A DNA stretch of 62,385 bases from an uncultured Akkermansia sp. (GCA_947589295.1 CANQBZ010000007.1:1-62385), one strand, 5' to 3'; counted from the stretch's first letter, positions 33,312 through 43,499 are shown. Notes: generated by a model from the sequence alone, not told the origin. Translations and numbers: made by a program.

Positions 33312-35762
33312 ATGATATTAAAAACACCATTCGCTCTCATGCTACTGGCCTGCACTGCCTTGCTGTCTGCGCAACAAGCGGACCGCCCGCTTTCCGTCAA
33401 ACCGCGGCAGGACGCCATGTCGATCGCGGAGCAGTTGTATGTCCAAGCCAGCTCCCAGGGCAGCGATCCGAATCAAAAACAGCAAACCCTGTTGAGTGCG
33501 GCCAAGCTTTTTGAGGATTACAGCAAGCGCTTTCCAAAGGCTCCGGACAAGGATAAGGCGCTGTACCGCCAGGCAAGCTGTCTCGATGAGGCCGGGGATC
33601 CCGCTGCAGCAAACGTCATACTCGGAACACTGGCCAACAGCATGCACGGCGAGTATAGCGCCGCCGCCGCCTACCGGCTTGGCACCCAATCTGCTGACCG
33701 CTCGCTATGGGACAAAGCAGCAGGCTATTTTCGCATTGCGATGCGTGAATCCAATCGGCCTGAGTTGAAGCAGGATGCCACATACCGTCTTGGACGAGTT
33801 TTGCTGCAGCAAAACAAACGTCAAGAAGCTGAAAAAACGTTCAGGCTGATTGGAGAACAAAAAGGAGTGCAACCGGCCATCGCGCAGGCGAGTTTGTTGG
33901 CTCTTGCACAAATGAAGACTGAAGAGCAGAAGGATGCTGAAGCCTACGCGCTTTTCAAACAACTACTCGGCGCCAAAAATTTGCAAAAGAATCTACGCGG
34001 TGTGGCCACCCTGCAGGCCGCACGCTTAGCCACTAAATTGGGGAAAGATGACGAGGCGCAGCAGCTCTACGATCAGGTGTCTAATATCGATGATATGGCG
34101 CAATATACCGCAGAAGCTCAGCTGCAAACCATGATGCGCCTGTACAAGAAAAAAGACTACGAGGGCATATTCCGTCTGGTACAAAAAAATTATCACCCTC
34201 TCAATGACCCGGAAAAAGAGGCGAGACGGGCGCTCATTGTTGGACAGGCTTACATGGAAATGGAGCGTTATGAACAGGCTGATCAGTGGTTTGAAATGGC
34301 GGAAAAATATCAAGATGGAGGTCTGCTTGGAGCGGATGCTGCCTACAGACGCATTGTGTGCGCTCAACACTTGCGCGCCGTAAATGTGGTCAGTCTAGCG
34401 CAAAAATTTCTGAGTGTCTATGCAACGCCCGGATCTCCAGCATCCAGCCTGCCCATTTGCGACTGGGTACGTTTTACCTATGCGGATCGTATTATGCCGG
34501 CAGACCCGGAGGAAGCGGCTCGCCAATTTGATGCCGTACGCATTGAACAGCTACCTGCTTCAATCCGCGCAGATGCAGAATACAAAAAAGCTTGGAGCGC
34601 CTCCCAAGGGGACACCTACGATCCCATCCCTACGCTGAATCACTTTATTTCTACTTATAAAGATGATCCTCGGCTGCCAGATGCTTACACTTTGCGTGGT
34701 GCAGCTTATGCCAAACAGAATAAGCCCGGCGAAGCCTTACGTGACTTTGAATATGTGATTGCCAATTACCCAGGGTCAGATGCCGCACCGGTATGCTGGC
34801 AAAAGGCGGCGCATGCAAGCAAATCTGACCCGCAGCGCATGGTACGCTACTACGAGGGTCTTATCTCATGCCGTGGACGCATCAAGCCTGCTGCCTTGGC
34901 TGAGGCGCATTACAATATGGCGTGTGCGCTTTATGAAACGCGTCCGGCGGATGCCATCCCGCACTTTCGTGAGGCGTCTACAATTAACCCCGATCTGTAC
35001 TCCTCCCGCGTGGAAACGGCGCTGGTACAGTGCTATTTCAAGTTGCAGGATGCCGAGAACCTCCAAAAAGCACTTGAGAGCCTGCGAAAAGCCAACCCAG
35101 CCTCCTATAATGCGCTACCACCTGGCATTCTGCGCTGGGCTGGATGGAGCTGTTATCAGAAAAAAAATTATTTAGCAGCTGAACGTTTTCTATCAGACGC
35201 GCTGGCGCGCGAACCCAAGGAACCTTACACAGATGCAGATGGTCATCGTAAAGAACGTCCACAAGCGGAGCCACTCGTGTGGAAATTATTAGCTAAAGCG
35301 AGGCTAGAGCTGCGACTTTTTGAGCGTGGTTACGAAGCTGCTCAACACTACGTTTCTATGGAAAAACAGCCCTATCGCAAAGCGGAAGGAATGCGGGATA
35401 TGGCGCAGCTCTTACTGGGACTCAAGCGGGCGGACGAAGCACGTAAAATCTGTGAAGATGCCATAGCCATGGGTATAGATGGACCCATCAAGTCCTCACT
35501 CTTTCTCTCGCTGGGTGACACATATTATTCGCAGGGTAAATATGACGAAGCAGCCAAATACTACGGACGTGTAGCAAATGTGGTAAGCGATGCAGAACTT
35601 CGACCACTAGCGACATACAAGTTAATAGCTGCGCTAGGCAAAGCCGGCAAAGAGGTGGAAGCTGAGCAGTACCGCGCCACGATGAATACAGAGCATCCTG
35701 GATGGCAAGCCCCTCTGGATGCACGCCGACTTATTGAAGCTGCCCCCACGACAGGTAGGTGA
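33312..35762 (+). CDS. Large secreted TPR-repeat protein of the Exb/Tol operon
   Basis: 816 residues from ATG 33312, where a signal peptide begins (MILKTPFALMLLACTALLSAQ). The rest is helical repeats of the TPR type, for example AAAYRLGTQSADRSLWDKA, ATYRLGRVLLQQNKRQEAEKTF and LGDTYYSQGKYDEAAKYYGRV, across the whole length. It resembles the long periplasmic TPR proteins coded next to ExbB/ExbD in other phyla, the distant equivalents of CpoB/YbgF. A scaffold role between the motor complex and the wall is inferred. Start of the next gene is 3 bp away. Confidence 0.75.
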   Translation: MILKTPFALMLLACTALLSAQQADRPLSVKPRQDAMSIAEQLYVQASSQGSDPNQKQQTLLSAAKLFEDYSKRFPKAPDKDKALYRQASCLDEAGDPAAANVILGTLANSMHGEYSAAAAYRLGTQSADRSLWDKAAGYFRIAMRESNRPELKQDATYRLGRVLLQQNKRQEAEKTFRLIGEQKGVQPAIAQASLLALAQMKTEEQKDAEAYALFKQLLGAKNLQKNLRGVATLQAARLATKLGKDDEAQQLYDQVSNIDDMAQYTAEAQLQTMMRLYKKKDYEGIFRLVQKNYHPLNDPEKEARRALIVGQAYMEMERYEQADQWFEMAEKYQDGGLLGADAAYRRIVCAQHLRAVNVVSLAQKFLSVYATPGSPASSLPICDWVRFTYADRIMPADPEEAARQFDAVRIEQLPASIRADAEYKKAWSASQGDTYDPIPTLNHFISTYKDDPRLPDAYTLRGAAYAKQNKPGEALRDFEYVIANYPGSDAAPVCWQKAAHASKSDPQRMVRYYEGLISCRGRIKPAALAEAHYNMACALYETRPADAIPHFREASTINPDLYSSRVETALVQCYFKLQDAENLQKALESLRKANPASYNALPPGILRWAGWSCYQKKNYLAAERFLSDALAREPKEPYTDADGHRKERPQAEPLVWKLLAKARLELRLFERGYEAAQHYVSMEKQPYRKAEGMRDMAQLLLGLKRADEARKICEDAIAMGIDGPIKSSLFLSLGDTYYSQGKYDEAAKYYGRVANVVSDAELRPLATYKLIAALGKAGKEVEAEQYRATMNTEHPGWQAPLDARRLIEAAPTTGR

Positions 35763-35765
35763 TCT

Positions 35766-37661
35766 ATGTTCTACACCCCATCACACAATCGGCGCAAACA
35801 CTGGTATCATGTGCTTAGCATTGAGAAGAAGATGTTGTGGATGCCTGTTGGCTTCTGTCTTTTCGCCTTGGTAGCTGTGGTCGCATTGCTCATCATATAC
35901 GCGATTCGAGCAATGGATTATAATATGAATCTGGTGGGTCAGAGTCTTCCTGGAAATATATTATACGATCAAGCAGGGAAAGTAGTGACCCCTCTGAGCA
36001 GCCGAGATAATGCACCCATCACTTGGGCTGATTTGCCACAGGAACTCATAGATGCTTTCATCGCCCGAGAGGATGACCACTTTTTTGAACACGGCGGGGT
36101 GGTATACTCAGCGCTACTGCGCTCGGCGTTCAACAATATAGCCGCTATGAGCTACAAGCAAGGCGCCTCTACCATTACCATGCAGCTCACGCGCCACGTC
36201 TTTGAATTACGAGGAAAAACGCTCGACCGCAAATTGCTTGAGATTGTGTTAGCTCAACGCATAGAAAATCAATATGACAAAAAGACGATTCTCTGCCAAT
36301 ATCTGAGCAGAATTTATTTCGGGCAAAATTGTTACGGACTGCGCGAAGCAGCGCGCTTCTACTTTGGGAAGGCCGTACGAGAACTTACCCTTCCAGAATG
36401 TGCAATGCTTGCCGGAATTGTGCGTGCTCCCTCTTTGTATAACCCAGTGCGCAACCCGGAATTGGCGGATAGGGCGCGTCGCGAAACGCTGTTACGTATG
36501 CGTGATCTAGGGTTTATCACTCCGGAGCAGTACACAGAAGCACAGAGAGCCCCCATTCCGACAAAGCCAAGAGGGTCGATAGTATCCAGCACAGCCAACC
36601 AAAACTACCCAGCCATGTGGGCTAATGCTGAATTGGACAACTTGGATGTGGTGCAAGCAGAACGCTCACAGGGCATGGCTGTACTCAGTCATTTGCACTT
36701 GCCGTTGCAACAGTATCTAGAACGTGCATTGGCGGCTGCGCTGCGAGTTGTAGAAGCACCTGCCCCAAAGCTCCCAGCAGATTGGGATAATATGCCCGGG
36801 GCAGAACCCAATGAACTTCAGCCGAAACTTTTTGCCACGGCCGAACGGCCCTCCGGTTTGCGGACCAATGCTCAGGGCAAGTTGCGTCCTGGAGAGCTGA
36901 GGCTTCAAGCATGTGCACTTGCTATTGATTCGCGACTCAACCATCGTGGGCATATACTAGCCATTGCTGGCGGGCGAAGCGCAGCTGATGCTCAGAATCG
37001 ATGGCTTACCCTAGTGGAACCTGGGCGCGTGGCTGCGCCTCTTGTATTCTGCAGCGCATGTTTGCCGGGTGGCAACTCGCACCATATCGTAGCACACAGT
37101 GCGCGGGTAACAGGCTCACGATTGGGGTATGATGCAGTTCACAGCTTCATCGCCGGACTAAAATTGGGTGAGCTCCCGGATAAACAGCACGAAAACGATC
37201 TGTACGATGGTTTATTCCCCGTGCGCATGATTGACTTGGCACGCACTCTTTTCTCTCTTCAAAACATGGGACAGGGTTATGACTTGCGCCTCATTAACTC
37301 CATCTGGAGTCATGGTCAACACCTTATCTACACTGCTGATCTGACAAAACGCGCAGAATATATTCGCCGCGAGAGCGCAGTTGCCGTTTCACACCTGCCC
37401 CCCTTTCACTACCGAGAGGGAACTCCTATTGTGCTGAACGAGGAATTACCAGGGAACAAGGGGCAATGGAGCATGGTGTGTAACGACAGAGGGGTAGCCG
37501 TATTTGTGTGGATGGGGGTCGAGGATGCCTCTGGCCATACTTGTGAAACTCCGTCGCAACTGCGTAAACTCATCAGTCAAGCCTCCCTTGCGCTGGCCCG
37601 CCAGCTGCATACTCATGCACGGAACCTGTTGCGCGGGATGCCCCCAGTAAGGAAACAATGA
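35766..37661 (+). CDS. GT51 peptidoglycan glycosyltransferase with degenerate transpeptidase domain
   Basis: 631 residues. One membrane helix at about 28-47. The GT51 domain is intact: the catalytic Glu102 is in AREDDHFFEHGG, followed by GASTITMQLTRH, RKLLEIVLAQRIE and YLSRIYFGQNCYG. The C-terminal domain has class A PBP length but not its catalytic residues: where PGSxxKP is expected it has PGRVAAP (419-425), and where KTG is expected it has NKG (564-566). It should polymerise glycan strands but not cross-link them. It follows the Exb/TPR genes and overlaps the next gene by 4 bp. Confidence 0.85.
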   Translation: MFYTPSHNRRKHWYHVLSIEKKMLWMPVGFCLFALVAVVALLIIYAIRAMDYNMNLVGQSLPGNILYDQAGKVVTPLSSRDNAPITWADLPQELIDAFIAREDDHFFEHGGVVYSALLRSAFNNIAAMSYKQGASTITMQLTRHVFELRGKTLDRKLLEIVLAQRIENQYDKKTILCQYLSRIYFGQNCYGLREAARFYFGKAVRELTLPECAMLAGIVRAPSLYNPVRNPELADRARRETLLRMRDLGFITPEQYTEAQRAPIPTKPRGSIVSSTANQNYPAMWANAELDNLDVVQAERSQGMAVLSHLHLPLQQYLERALAAALRVVEAPAPKLPADWDNMPGAEPNELQPKLFATAERPSGLRTNAQGKLRPGELRLQACALAIDSRLNHRGHILAIAGGRSAADAQNRWLTLVEPGRVAAPLVFCSACLPGGNSHHIVAHSARVTGSRLGYDAVHSFIAGLKLGELPDKQHENDLYDGLFPVRMIDLARTLFSLQNMGQGYDLRLINSIWSHGQHLIYTADLTKRAEYIRRESAVAVSHLPPFHYREGTPIVLNEELPGNKGQWSMVCNDRGVAVFVWMGVEDASGHTCETPSQLRKLISQASLALARQLHTHARNLLRGMPPVRKQ

Positions 37662-38437
37662 ATGAGTATACCACCCAGCTGCGAAGTGCTCGCCTGGCAG
37701 CTCTCAGTGCGGGAAATCTGTTACGCGAGAGCTTCAATGCGCCTAGAGTGATAGATGAGGTACTGGCGCACGATGTGAAACTGCGCTTAGATAAGGAATG
37801 TCAACAACTCATCTGCAATATTTTACAGAAACGCCACCCAAATTACGCAGTGCTGGGTGAAGAGGGAGGTAGTGGCGGTGAGATTGAGTGGATCGTGGAT
37901 CCTCTGGATGGTACCGTCAACTACTATTATGGAATTCCTCTCTTCTGCGTAAGTATTGCTTTGCGTGTACACGGCGTATTGCAACTAGGCTGCGTGTATG
38001 CACCGATGACAGGGGAGTTGTACAGCGCCGTACGTGGCGGGCCCTCATTGCTGAACGGAAGGGAAATTCACGTATCAACTCGCGATCACATGAATCAGGC
38101 TATCGTCTTTATCGGACATGGTTCGCACGATGGCTCGGGGGAATCAGGCATACGCCGATTCATGCACATTTCATCGCAAGTGTGCAAGATGCGCATCCTT
38201 GGCTCCGCCGCGCTCTCACTGTGCTATGTGGCCGCCGGCAAGTTGGATGCCTACGTAGAACAGAGCATTCACTTATGGGACTTTGCCGCCGCTCAAGTGA
38301 TACTGGAAGCAGCGGGCGGCACACTGGAGTTCTCCGAACACCAAGATGATTCACTGAGCGGCTCAGTCACCGCATGGAACGGGAAACTACCGCTCCATGA
38401 GGCACTCCAATTGCCGTCAACTGCCGCACAATCATGA
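37658..38437 (+). CDS. Inositol monophosphatase-family phosphatase
   Basis: 259 residues. Lithium-sensitive phosphatase motifs: LGEEGG (Glu), IVDPLDGTVNYYYGIP (Asp-Asp metal site) and LWDFAAAQVILEAAGG (WD motif). Members include SuhB, CysQ and archaeal FBPases. The standard order and length fit SuhB/IMPase. ATGA-type overlaps on both sides join it to the peptidoglycan synthase and rsmB. Substrate is not predictable. Confidence 0.88.
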   Translation: MNEYTTQLRSARLAALSAGNLLRESFNAPRVIDEVLAHDVKLRLDKECQQLICNILQKRHPNYAVLGEEGGSGGEIEWIVDPLDGTVNYYYGIPLFCVSIALRVHGVLQLGCVYAPMTGELYSAVRGGPSLLNGREIHVSTRDHMNQAIVFIGHGSHDGSGESGIRRFMHISSQVCKMRILGSAALSLCYVAAGKLDAYVEQSIHLWDFAAAQVILEAAGGTLEFSEHQDDSLSGSVTAWNGKLPLHEALQLPSTAAQS

Positions 38438-39693
38438 ACAACCACGCCGCCACAATTTCTGCGCGCATGCTTGCCTGGCAGTGCCTATGGCGCTGGGGAA
38501 CAAGGAAAGGCGTCTTTGCGGATTCTCTGATTCACCGCGTCGAGAAAGGATTGAGCAGCCAAGATCGCGCCATGCTGCAAGCCATCGTGCTGGGAACGCT
38601 GCGTCACCTGCGTTTGCTGGAAGAACAACTTGCTACACTGCGCGGGAAAAAACGTTTGCAGGAAAATGCACGTTGGCTGCTGCTCAGCGGTCTTTGCCAA
38701 CTCTTTGTGCTCAAGTGGCCGGAATATGCAGTGGTCAACGAGTTGGTGGAATTGGCGCCGCAAGCGTTGCGAGGACTGGTGAACGGCGTGCTGCGAGAAT
38801 CATTGCGTCAGAGGGAACAGTGGGAAGCGAGGCTGCCTCAACTCTCGCCGGGCGTACGCTATTCCATGCCGGATTGGTTGGTAGAGCGGTGGACGAAGCG
38901 CTTTGGTGCGAAAGAATGCCGGGAACTGCTGGAGTGGTTCGCTCAGCCTGCATCCGTATTCCTACGTGTCAACCTTCTCAATCCCCCTCCATCGATTCCT
39001 GCTAACTGGGCTCCCCTGCCCAACCTGCCGGGATGGTTCCGCTTGGCGGACGGCCATTTCCCGCACGACCAGGTGAGTGCCGGACAGGTCTACGCTACCG
39101 ACCCGGCCACGCGTCACAGCATTGAACTGCTCGCACCCGCTGCGGGGGAAAACGTACTGGACGCATGCGCTGCCCCGGGCGGCAAATCAATCGCCATTCT
39201 CTCCGCTACACAAGACAACTGCTCTCTTCTCTCCACTGATAGTGTACAACCCCGTTTGCCGATGCTACGCAGCAACCTTCAGAGAGCTGTCGGACATTCC
39301 ACACGGGTGGAGCTGCACGACTGGACGCAACCGCCGAGTGAAAAACTACGCAGAGCTTTTGACGCCGTGCTCGTCGATGTGCCGTGCAGCAATAGCGGAG
39401 TACTGCAACGACGTGTGGATGCACGCTGGCGCCTCTCGCCCACCGAATTGAAGCATCTGACCACCGTTCAATTGCAAATTGCGAAACACGCCCTGCAGGC
39501 GGTTAAACCGGGAGGACGTTTTGTATATTCCACCTGTTCGATAGAACCGGAAGAAAATAATGAAATCGTGCAGAAAGTCCTCGCAGAGAATCCCGGCTGG
39601 ACCTTGGCTGAGGAGCGTCTCATTCTGCCTCAGCGCGAGCACACGGATGGAGCGTACTGCGCCCTGCTTTTCGCGCCTCATTCATCTTGGTAG
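38434..39693 (+). CDS. rsmB: 16S rRNA m5C967 methyltransferase
   Basis: 419 residues: an N-terminal NusB-like helical domain (about 10-130; ENARWLLLSGLCQL) and a C-terminal SAM methyltransferase domain with DACAAPGGKSIAI (motif I), DAVLVDVPCSNSGVLQRR (motif IV with first Cys) and FVYSTCSIEPEENNEIV (motif VI with the catalytic Cys). This two-domain layout is that of RsmB/Sun. Last gene of the plus-strand operon; no clear terminator is visible before tatC on the other strand. Confidence 0.93.
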   Translation: MNNHAATISARMLAWQCLWRWGTRKGVFADSLIHRVEKGLSSQDRAMLQAIVLGTLRHLRLLEEQLATLRGKKRLQENARWLLLSGLCQLFVLKWPEYAVVNELVELAPQALRGLVNGVLRESLRQREQWEARLPQLSPGVRYSMPDWLVERWTKRFGAKECRELLEWFAQPASVFLRVNLLNPPPSIPANWAPLPNLPGWFRLADGHFPHDQVSAGQVYATDPATRHSIELLAPAAGENVLDACAAPGGKSIAILSATQDNCSLLSTDSVQPRLPMLRSNLQRAVGHSTRVELHDWTQPPSEKLRRAFDAVLVDVPCSNSGVLQRRVDARWRLSPTELKHLTTVQLQIAKHALQAVKPGGRFVYSTCSIEPEENNEIVQKVLAENPGWTLAEERLILPQREHTDGAYCALLFAPHSSW

Positions 39694-39954
39694 CACTCCC
39701 CCTATCCTGCACTTTTGTCGCCTCCACGTAAGGGTGTAATCCAGCTGGGGAGGAGCAAGATCAACTTCAGGATTGATGCCTTTCTCTGAGAATCGGCTGC
39801 CAGTGCTGTGTGCCGTCCTGCATCGTGTCGCCATGACAAACAGATGCAAGCCTATCGGCGGCATGCTACAGAAGCCTCCATCAGCCCTCTCGGCAGAGTT
39901 CAGGCAACGCTGGCATCTGTACCGCGAGGCGGCAGCGTTTTTCAGTGTGCAGCG

Positions 39955-41028
39955 CTACTCCGCCGTAGAGTTGAAACCATCGGTGGCGTGTTCGTGCGGC
40001 GCCATCAGAAGACAGAGCTCGTAAAGCAAATAGAGAGGAAGGGCCATGAGGAGCATCGTACCTGGGTCTGGCGCTGGCGCCAGAAGCAGGGCAATTGCAA
40101 AGCTTCCCACGAGCATGTAAGGGCGCATACGCCTCATACGCTGCCGCGTCAGGATGCCGAAGCGCATAAGAGGATAGAGCACCACGGGAAGTTCGAAGAT
40201 GAGGCCGAAAACGAGAATAAGTTTTACGGCAAAACTCAGGTAATAGCCAATGCGCCAGTCATTCTCAATCCCCAAACCCCACGAGTACTCGTAAAAAAAC
40301 GCAAGCACGCGTGGGAGCACGGCCCAGTAAGCAAATGCGCAACCGAACAAAAATAGAACCACACCCCAACCCAAACTGCGGAAGAGCACGCGTTTTTCCT
40401 GCTCCAGCAGTCCCGGCAAAATAAAACGCAACGCGAGATACAAAAGAACTGGACTCGCTAAAATAACCCCGCCAAAAAAGGCGAGCTGCACCGAGAGCAA
40501 AAAAGCCTCACCAGGCTGAAAAGCGCCCATCATGCGGGGCTCATTACTGCTCTGCCCGACATGCAAATCGGCGTTGGCAGCGTGCAGAGCACGGGCAAGA
40601 CGTTGCGATTCAGCATCGCCCATTTGCTGAAGGAAGGAAGCCTGTTGGTCATGGGGAAGAGTCGAGGCTGCTCGCAAAAAATCCACGGCATCCGCCAAAG
40701 CAAGCACAGTGGGGGAAAAACGCTTCTGTAGATTTTCTCTCAACTCAGCAGAAAGCCCCATCCTCGCAGACTGCAGCTCCTTGGCCGCCACCCAATCCTG
40801 TGCCGATACCCCCGCTGGCAGGTGAGAACGCTCATGCTCCAACCACACATGCTCTACCGGGCGGCGCAGCAGGGCGAGCAGAGTGGAAGTAAAGCTGAGG
40901 CAAACCACCATCGCTAACAAGGTGACCACAGCCATGCGCACCAATGTACGCCGCAGCTCTTCCAAGTGTTCCAAGAAGGTCATTTCTGCCCGACCGTTCT
41001 CCTGTCGAGTCTCAATTGGTGCATTCAT
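39955..41028 (-). CDS. tatC: Sec-independent translocase subunit TatC with a large periplasmic insertion
   Basis: 357 residues, against about 250 in most bacteria. The start is canonical: EMTFLEHLEELRRTLVRM, the cytoplasmic Glu-rich cap that binds twin-arginine signals. After helix 1 (about 30-52) a predicted soluble segment of about 110 residues precedes LLSVQLAFFGGVILASPVLLYLA, the usual helix 2-3 region. The remaining helices are standard (FYEYSWGLG, ELPVVLYPLMRFGI, APDPGTMLLMALPLYLLYE). TatA and TatB are elsewhere. Its start overlaps the ABC ATPase stop by 4 bp. Confidence 0.9.
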   Translation of the reverse strand: MNAPIETRQENGRAEMTFLEHLEELRRTLVRMAVVTLLAMVVCLSFTSTLLALLRRPVEHVWLEHERSHLPAGVSAQDWVAAKELQSARMGLSAELRENLQKRFSPTVLALADAVDFLRAASTLPHDQQASFLQQMGDAESQRLARALHAANADLHVGQSSNEPRMMGAFQPGEAFLLSVQLAFFGGVILASPVLLYLALRFILPGLLEQEKRVLFRSLGWGVVLFLFGCAFAYWAVLPRVLAFFYEYSWGLGIENDWRIGYYLSFAVKLILVFGLIFELPVVLYPLMRFGILTRQRMRRMRPYMLVGSFAIALLLAPAPDPGTMLLMALPLYLLYELCLLMAPHEHATDGFNSTAE

Positions 41029-42056
41029 GAGTGACGTAAGGATTCGGGAAGCTTGATGCCTAGTCTCTGCATATCATCTGGCGAAAGAGCGCAAGGATCG
41101 GGAGCAACAAAATGCCCCGGCGCAATCTCAACGGGTGTAAAATCCAGACCAGCTGTTGCATCGGCAAGGGGGTGCGAAATACGGTGGCCAAACGCACTGC
41201 CAAGTGGTGAGTCAGTGAGATTCAACGGCTGTTCACCAGACAAGATTGGCTGCTCGGCCGGGGCCACCCCAACCGTGGGAACAGCCTGTATAAGGGCTTG
41301 GGTATATGCATGGTGCGGGGTCTGGTAAAGCTGATCCGCTCCAGCCTCTTCGACAATGTTTCCGGCATACATTACCGCTACGCGATCAGACACATGACGC
41401 ACCACCGAGAGATCATGCGAAATGAAGAGGTATGCCAACCCGAGTTCACGCTGCAATTCCATGAGCAAGTTAAGCACTTGGGATTGCACCGGCGCATCCA
41501 GAGCACTCACAGGCTCGTCCAAAATGAGCAATTTCGGACAATGAGCGAGGGCGCGTGCAATGCAGATACGCTGTCGTTGACCGCCAGAAAACTCATGCGC
41601 AAACTTGCTCATGGAACTCTTCGGCAATCCCACACGATCCAAAAGTTCAAGCACGCGAGCCTCACGCAAACGCTCCGACCCACCGCCCCTCACCAGCAAT
41701 GGTTCCTCAATGAGATGGAGTACGTCCATGCGCGGGTTAAGTGCATCCGACGAATCTTGAAACATGAGCTGCACCTGCTGCCGAATTTTGCGCAATCGCC
41801 ATGAAGACATGTGGGTAATATCCTTTCCCATCAAACGTATTGACCCGCCACTCGGCTCCAAAAGGCGAACAATACAGCGGGCGACAGTACTCTTGCCGCA
41901 TCCAGATTCTCCTACGAGACCGAGAGTTTGCCCGGCAGGAATCGAAAAGCTCACCCCATCCACCGCTTTGATCCATTGTCTCACACGGGAAAACATGCGG
42001 CGCTGCACGGGGAAGCGCATACATAGCCGGGATACTTCTACAACGGGCAGAGGCAT
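41025..42056 (-). CDS. Oligopeptide/dipeptide-type ABC transporter ATP-binding protein (OppF/DppF-like)
   Basis: 343 residues: Walker A GESGCGKST, Q-loop FQDSSDALNPRM, signature FSGGQRQRICIARALA, Walker B LLILDEPVSALD, H-loop ISHD. The C-terminal extension with TPHHAYTQALI and a cluster of CDP-like residues is typical of OppF/DppF. The usual four-Cys iron-sulfur-like site is not complete here. Permease and binding-protein genes are absent, so the partner genes must be elsewhere. It sits between tatC and der. Confidence 0.88.
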   Translation of the reverse strand: MPLPVVEVSRLCMRFPVQRRMFSRVRQWIKAVDGVSFSIPAGQTLGLVGESGCGKSTVARCIVRLLEPSGGSIRLMGKDITHMSSWRLRKIRQQVQLMFQDSSDALNPRMDVLHLIEEPLLVRGGGSERLREARVLELLDRVGLPKSSMSKFAHEFSGGQRQRICIARALAHCPKLLILDEPVSALDAPVQSQVLNLLMELQRELGLAYLFISHDLSVVRHVSDRVAVMYAGNIVEEAGADQLYQTPHHAYTQALIQAVPTVGVAPAEQPILSGEQPLNLTDSPLGSAFGHRISHPLADATAGLDFTPVEIAPGHFVAPDPCALSPDDMQRLGIKLPESLRHS

Positions 42057-42065
42057 AATAAAGGG

Positions 42066-43472
42066 TTACGATGATGCGCGCACACGGGAACGTATCGATA
42101 GGACAATGGGCACGCCGGTCGCCCCTGCATGAGCACGTATGGCGCTGCGCAAATACTGCGCATAGTTGTCGGAAAGCAAGCGTTTGTCATTCACAAAAAG
42201 CACATAGGTGGGCACTGGCAAACGCGTGTATTTTTCGTTGAGCGCAACAGTGGCATAGTAAAGTTTCAGCGAGCGTCCGTTAGCGCGCACCATGGGCGGA
42301 GGATTAGTCAGCATAGCGCGCTGGAGAATGCGATTGAGTTCCCCAGTACCAGGTATATGCTTGGTAGACTCCTCCAATTTCTTTATGGCTGTAAAAATGG
42401 CTCCAAGTCCGCTTCCTTCCTTGGCAGAGACAATGGCGAGGGGAGGACTTTCCAAAAAGAAAAGCTGCTCCTGCACCAAGCGGTGCATCTCATCGCGGCG
42501 CGCCTTGAGTGGCGCGCCCGGGCAATATAAATCAAACTTATTGAGCACCACAATGCACGGCTTCTTTTCCTCCGCAATGGAGGCTGCGATACGGCGATCC
42601 TGGTGCGTTATACCTGCGGCACAATCAATCACAAGCAAGCACACATCCGAACGGCGAATTGCCCTCTCACTGCGCATGGCAGAAAACACCTCAACAGAGG
42701 TATCGCGTCTGGAGCGTGGGCGCATGCCTGCAGTATCAATGAGCACATAGCAATCCTCTCCGCGAGTATATGGGATATCTACGGCATCGCGCGTCGTGCC
42801 AGCTACCTCTGATACGATGGTTCGTCTATCGCACAAAATCGCATTGATAAGCGAAGATTTGCCCGCATTGGGACGTCCCACAACCGCCATGCGGATAGCT
42901 GAGTCATCGGTAGCGTCCGGAACCCCGTCTTGCGTAGCAGCATCAGCAGGGGGGGGCACAGGGGTTGCGCCCAATTTGCCGAGATGAGCATTGAGGAGCT
43001 CCAATAGATGGTCCAATCCCCGGCCATGCGCAGCGGAGGTGAATACATATTGAGAAAATCCCATGCCAGCGAATTCGCCTAGGGTGAGCTCTTGCTTAGG
43101 TGTATCCGCCTTGTTGAGCACAAGCAGCACAGGCACTTTGCTGCGATGTAGGCGCACAGCAATATCACGGTCTATGGGAGTGAGATGCTCCCGACAATCA
43201 CAGACAAATAGAATCATATCTGCTGATGCCATAGCAATATCAGCTTCTGCTGCGACTTGGGAAGAAAAGCCATCATCCAGCGTAGCGCCAATTCCCCCGG
43301 TATCCACCACCAATGCTTCGTACCCGGCATTGCGAAGCGGAGCGCTCAGCCGATCGCGCGTCACGCCGGGCTGGTCGTGAACGATGGCAATCTTGCGAGC
43401 CACTAAACAATTAAAGATTGCAGACTTCCCGACATTCGGGTGCCCCACAATAGCTATGGTCGGTGCAGACAT
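42066..43472 (-). CDS. der: Ribosome assembly GTPase Der (EngA)
   Basis: 468 residues with two tandem GTPase domains: GHPNVGKSAIFNCLV with VVDTGGIG and NKAD in the first, GRPNAGKSSLINAIL with IDTAGMRPR and NKFD in the second. A C-terminal KH-like domain contains LKLYYATVA and PTYVLFVND. The linker contains PVPPPADAA, where a run of eight Cs is found on the coding strand. Der acts in 50S subunit assembly. Confidence 0.95.
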   Translation of the reverse strand: MSAPTIAIVGHPNVGKSAIFNCLVARKIAIVHDQPGVTRDRLSAPLRNAGYEALVVDTGGIGATLDDGFSSQVAAEADIAMASADMILFVCDCREHLTPIDRDIAVRLHRSKVPVLLVLNKADTPKQELTLGEFAGMGFSQYVFTSAAHGRGLDHLLELLNAHLGKLGATPVPPPADAATQDGVPDATDDSAIRMAVVGRPNAGKSSLINAILCDRRTIVSEVAGTTRDAVDIPYTRGEDCYVLIDTAGMRPRSRRDTSVEVFSAMRSERAIRRSDVCLLVIDCAAGITHQDRRIAASIAEEKKPCIVVLNKFDLYCPGAPLKARRDEMHRLVQEQLFFLESPPLAIVSAKEGSGLGAIFTAIKKLEESTKHIPGTGELNRILQRAMLTNPPPMVRANGRSLKLYYATVALNEKYTRLPVPTYVLFVNDKRLLSDNYAQYLRSAIRAHAGATGVPIVLSIRSRVRASS

Positions 43473-43499
43473 CGTTCTATATGATCGGAGAGGGAAAGA

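Noticed and set aside
42950..42957. Run of eight Gs (plus strand) in the der gene as another phase-variable tract
   Set aside because: It lacks the ATAC/TAT flanks, lies in the Pro-rich linker of an essential GTPase, and is two bases shorter; ordinary coding sequence.
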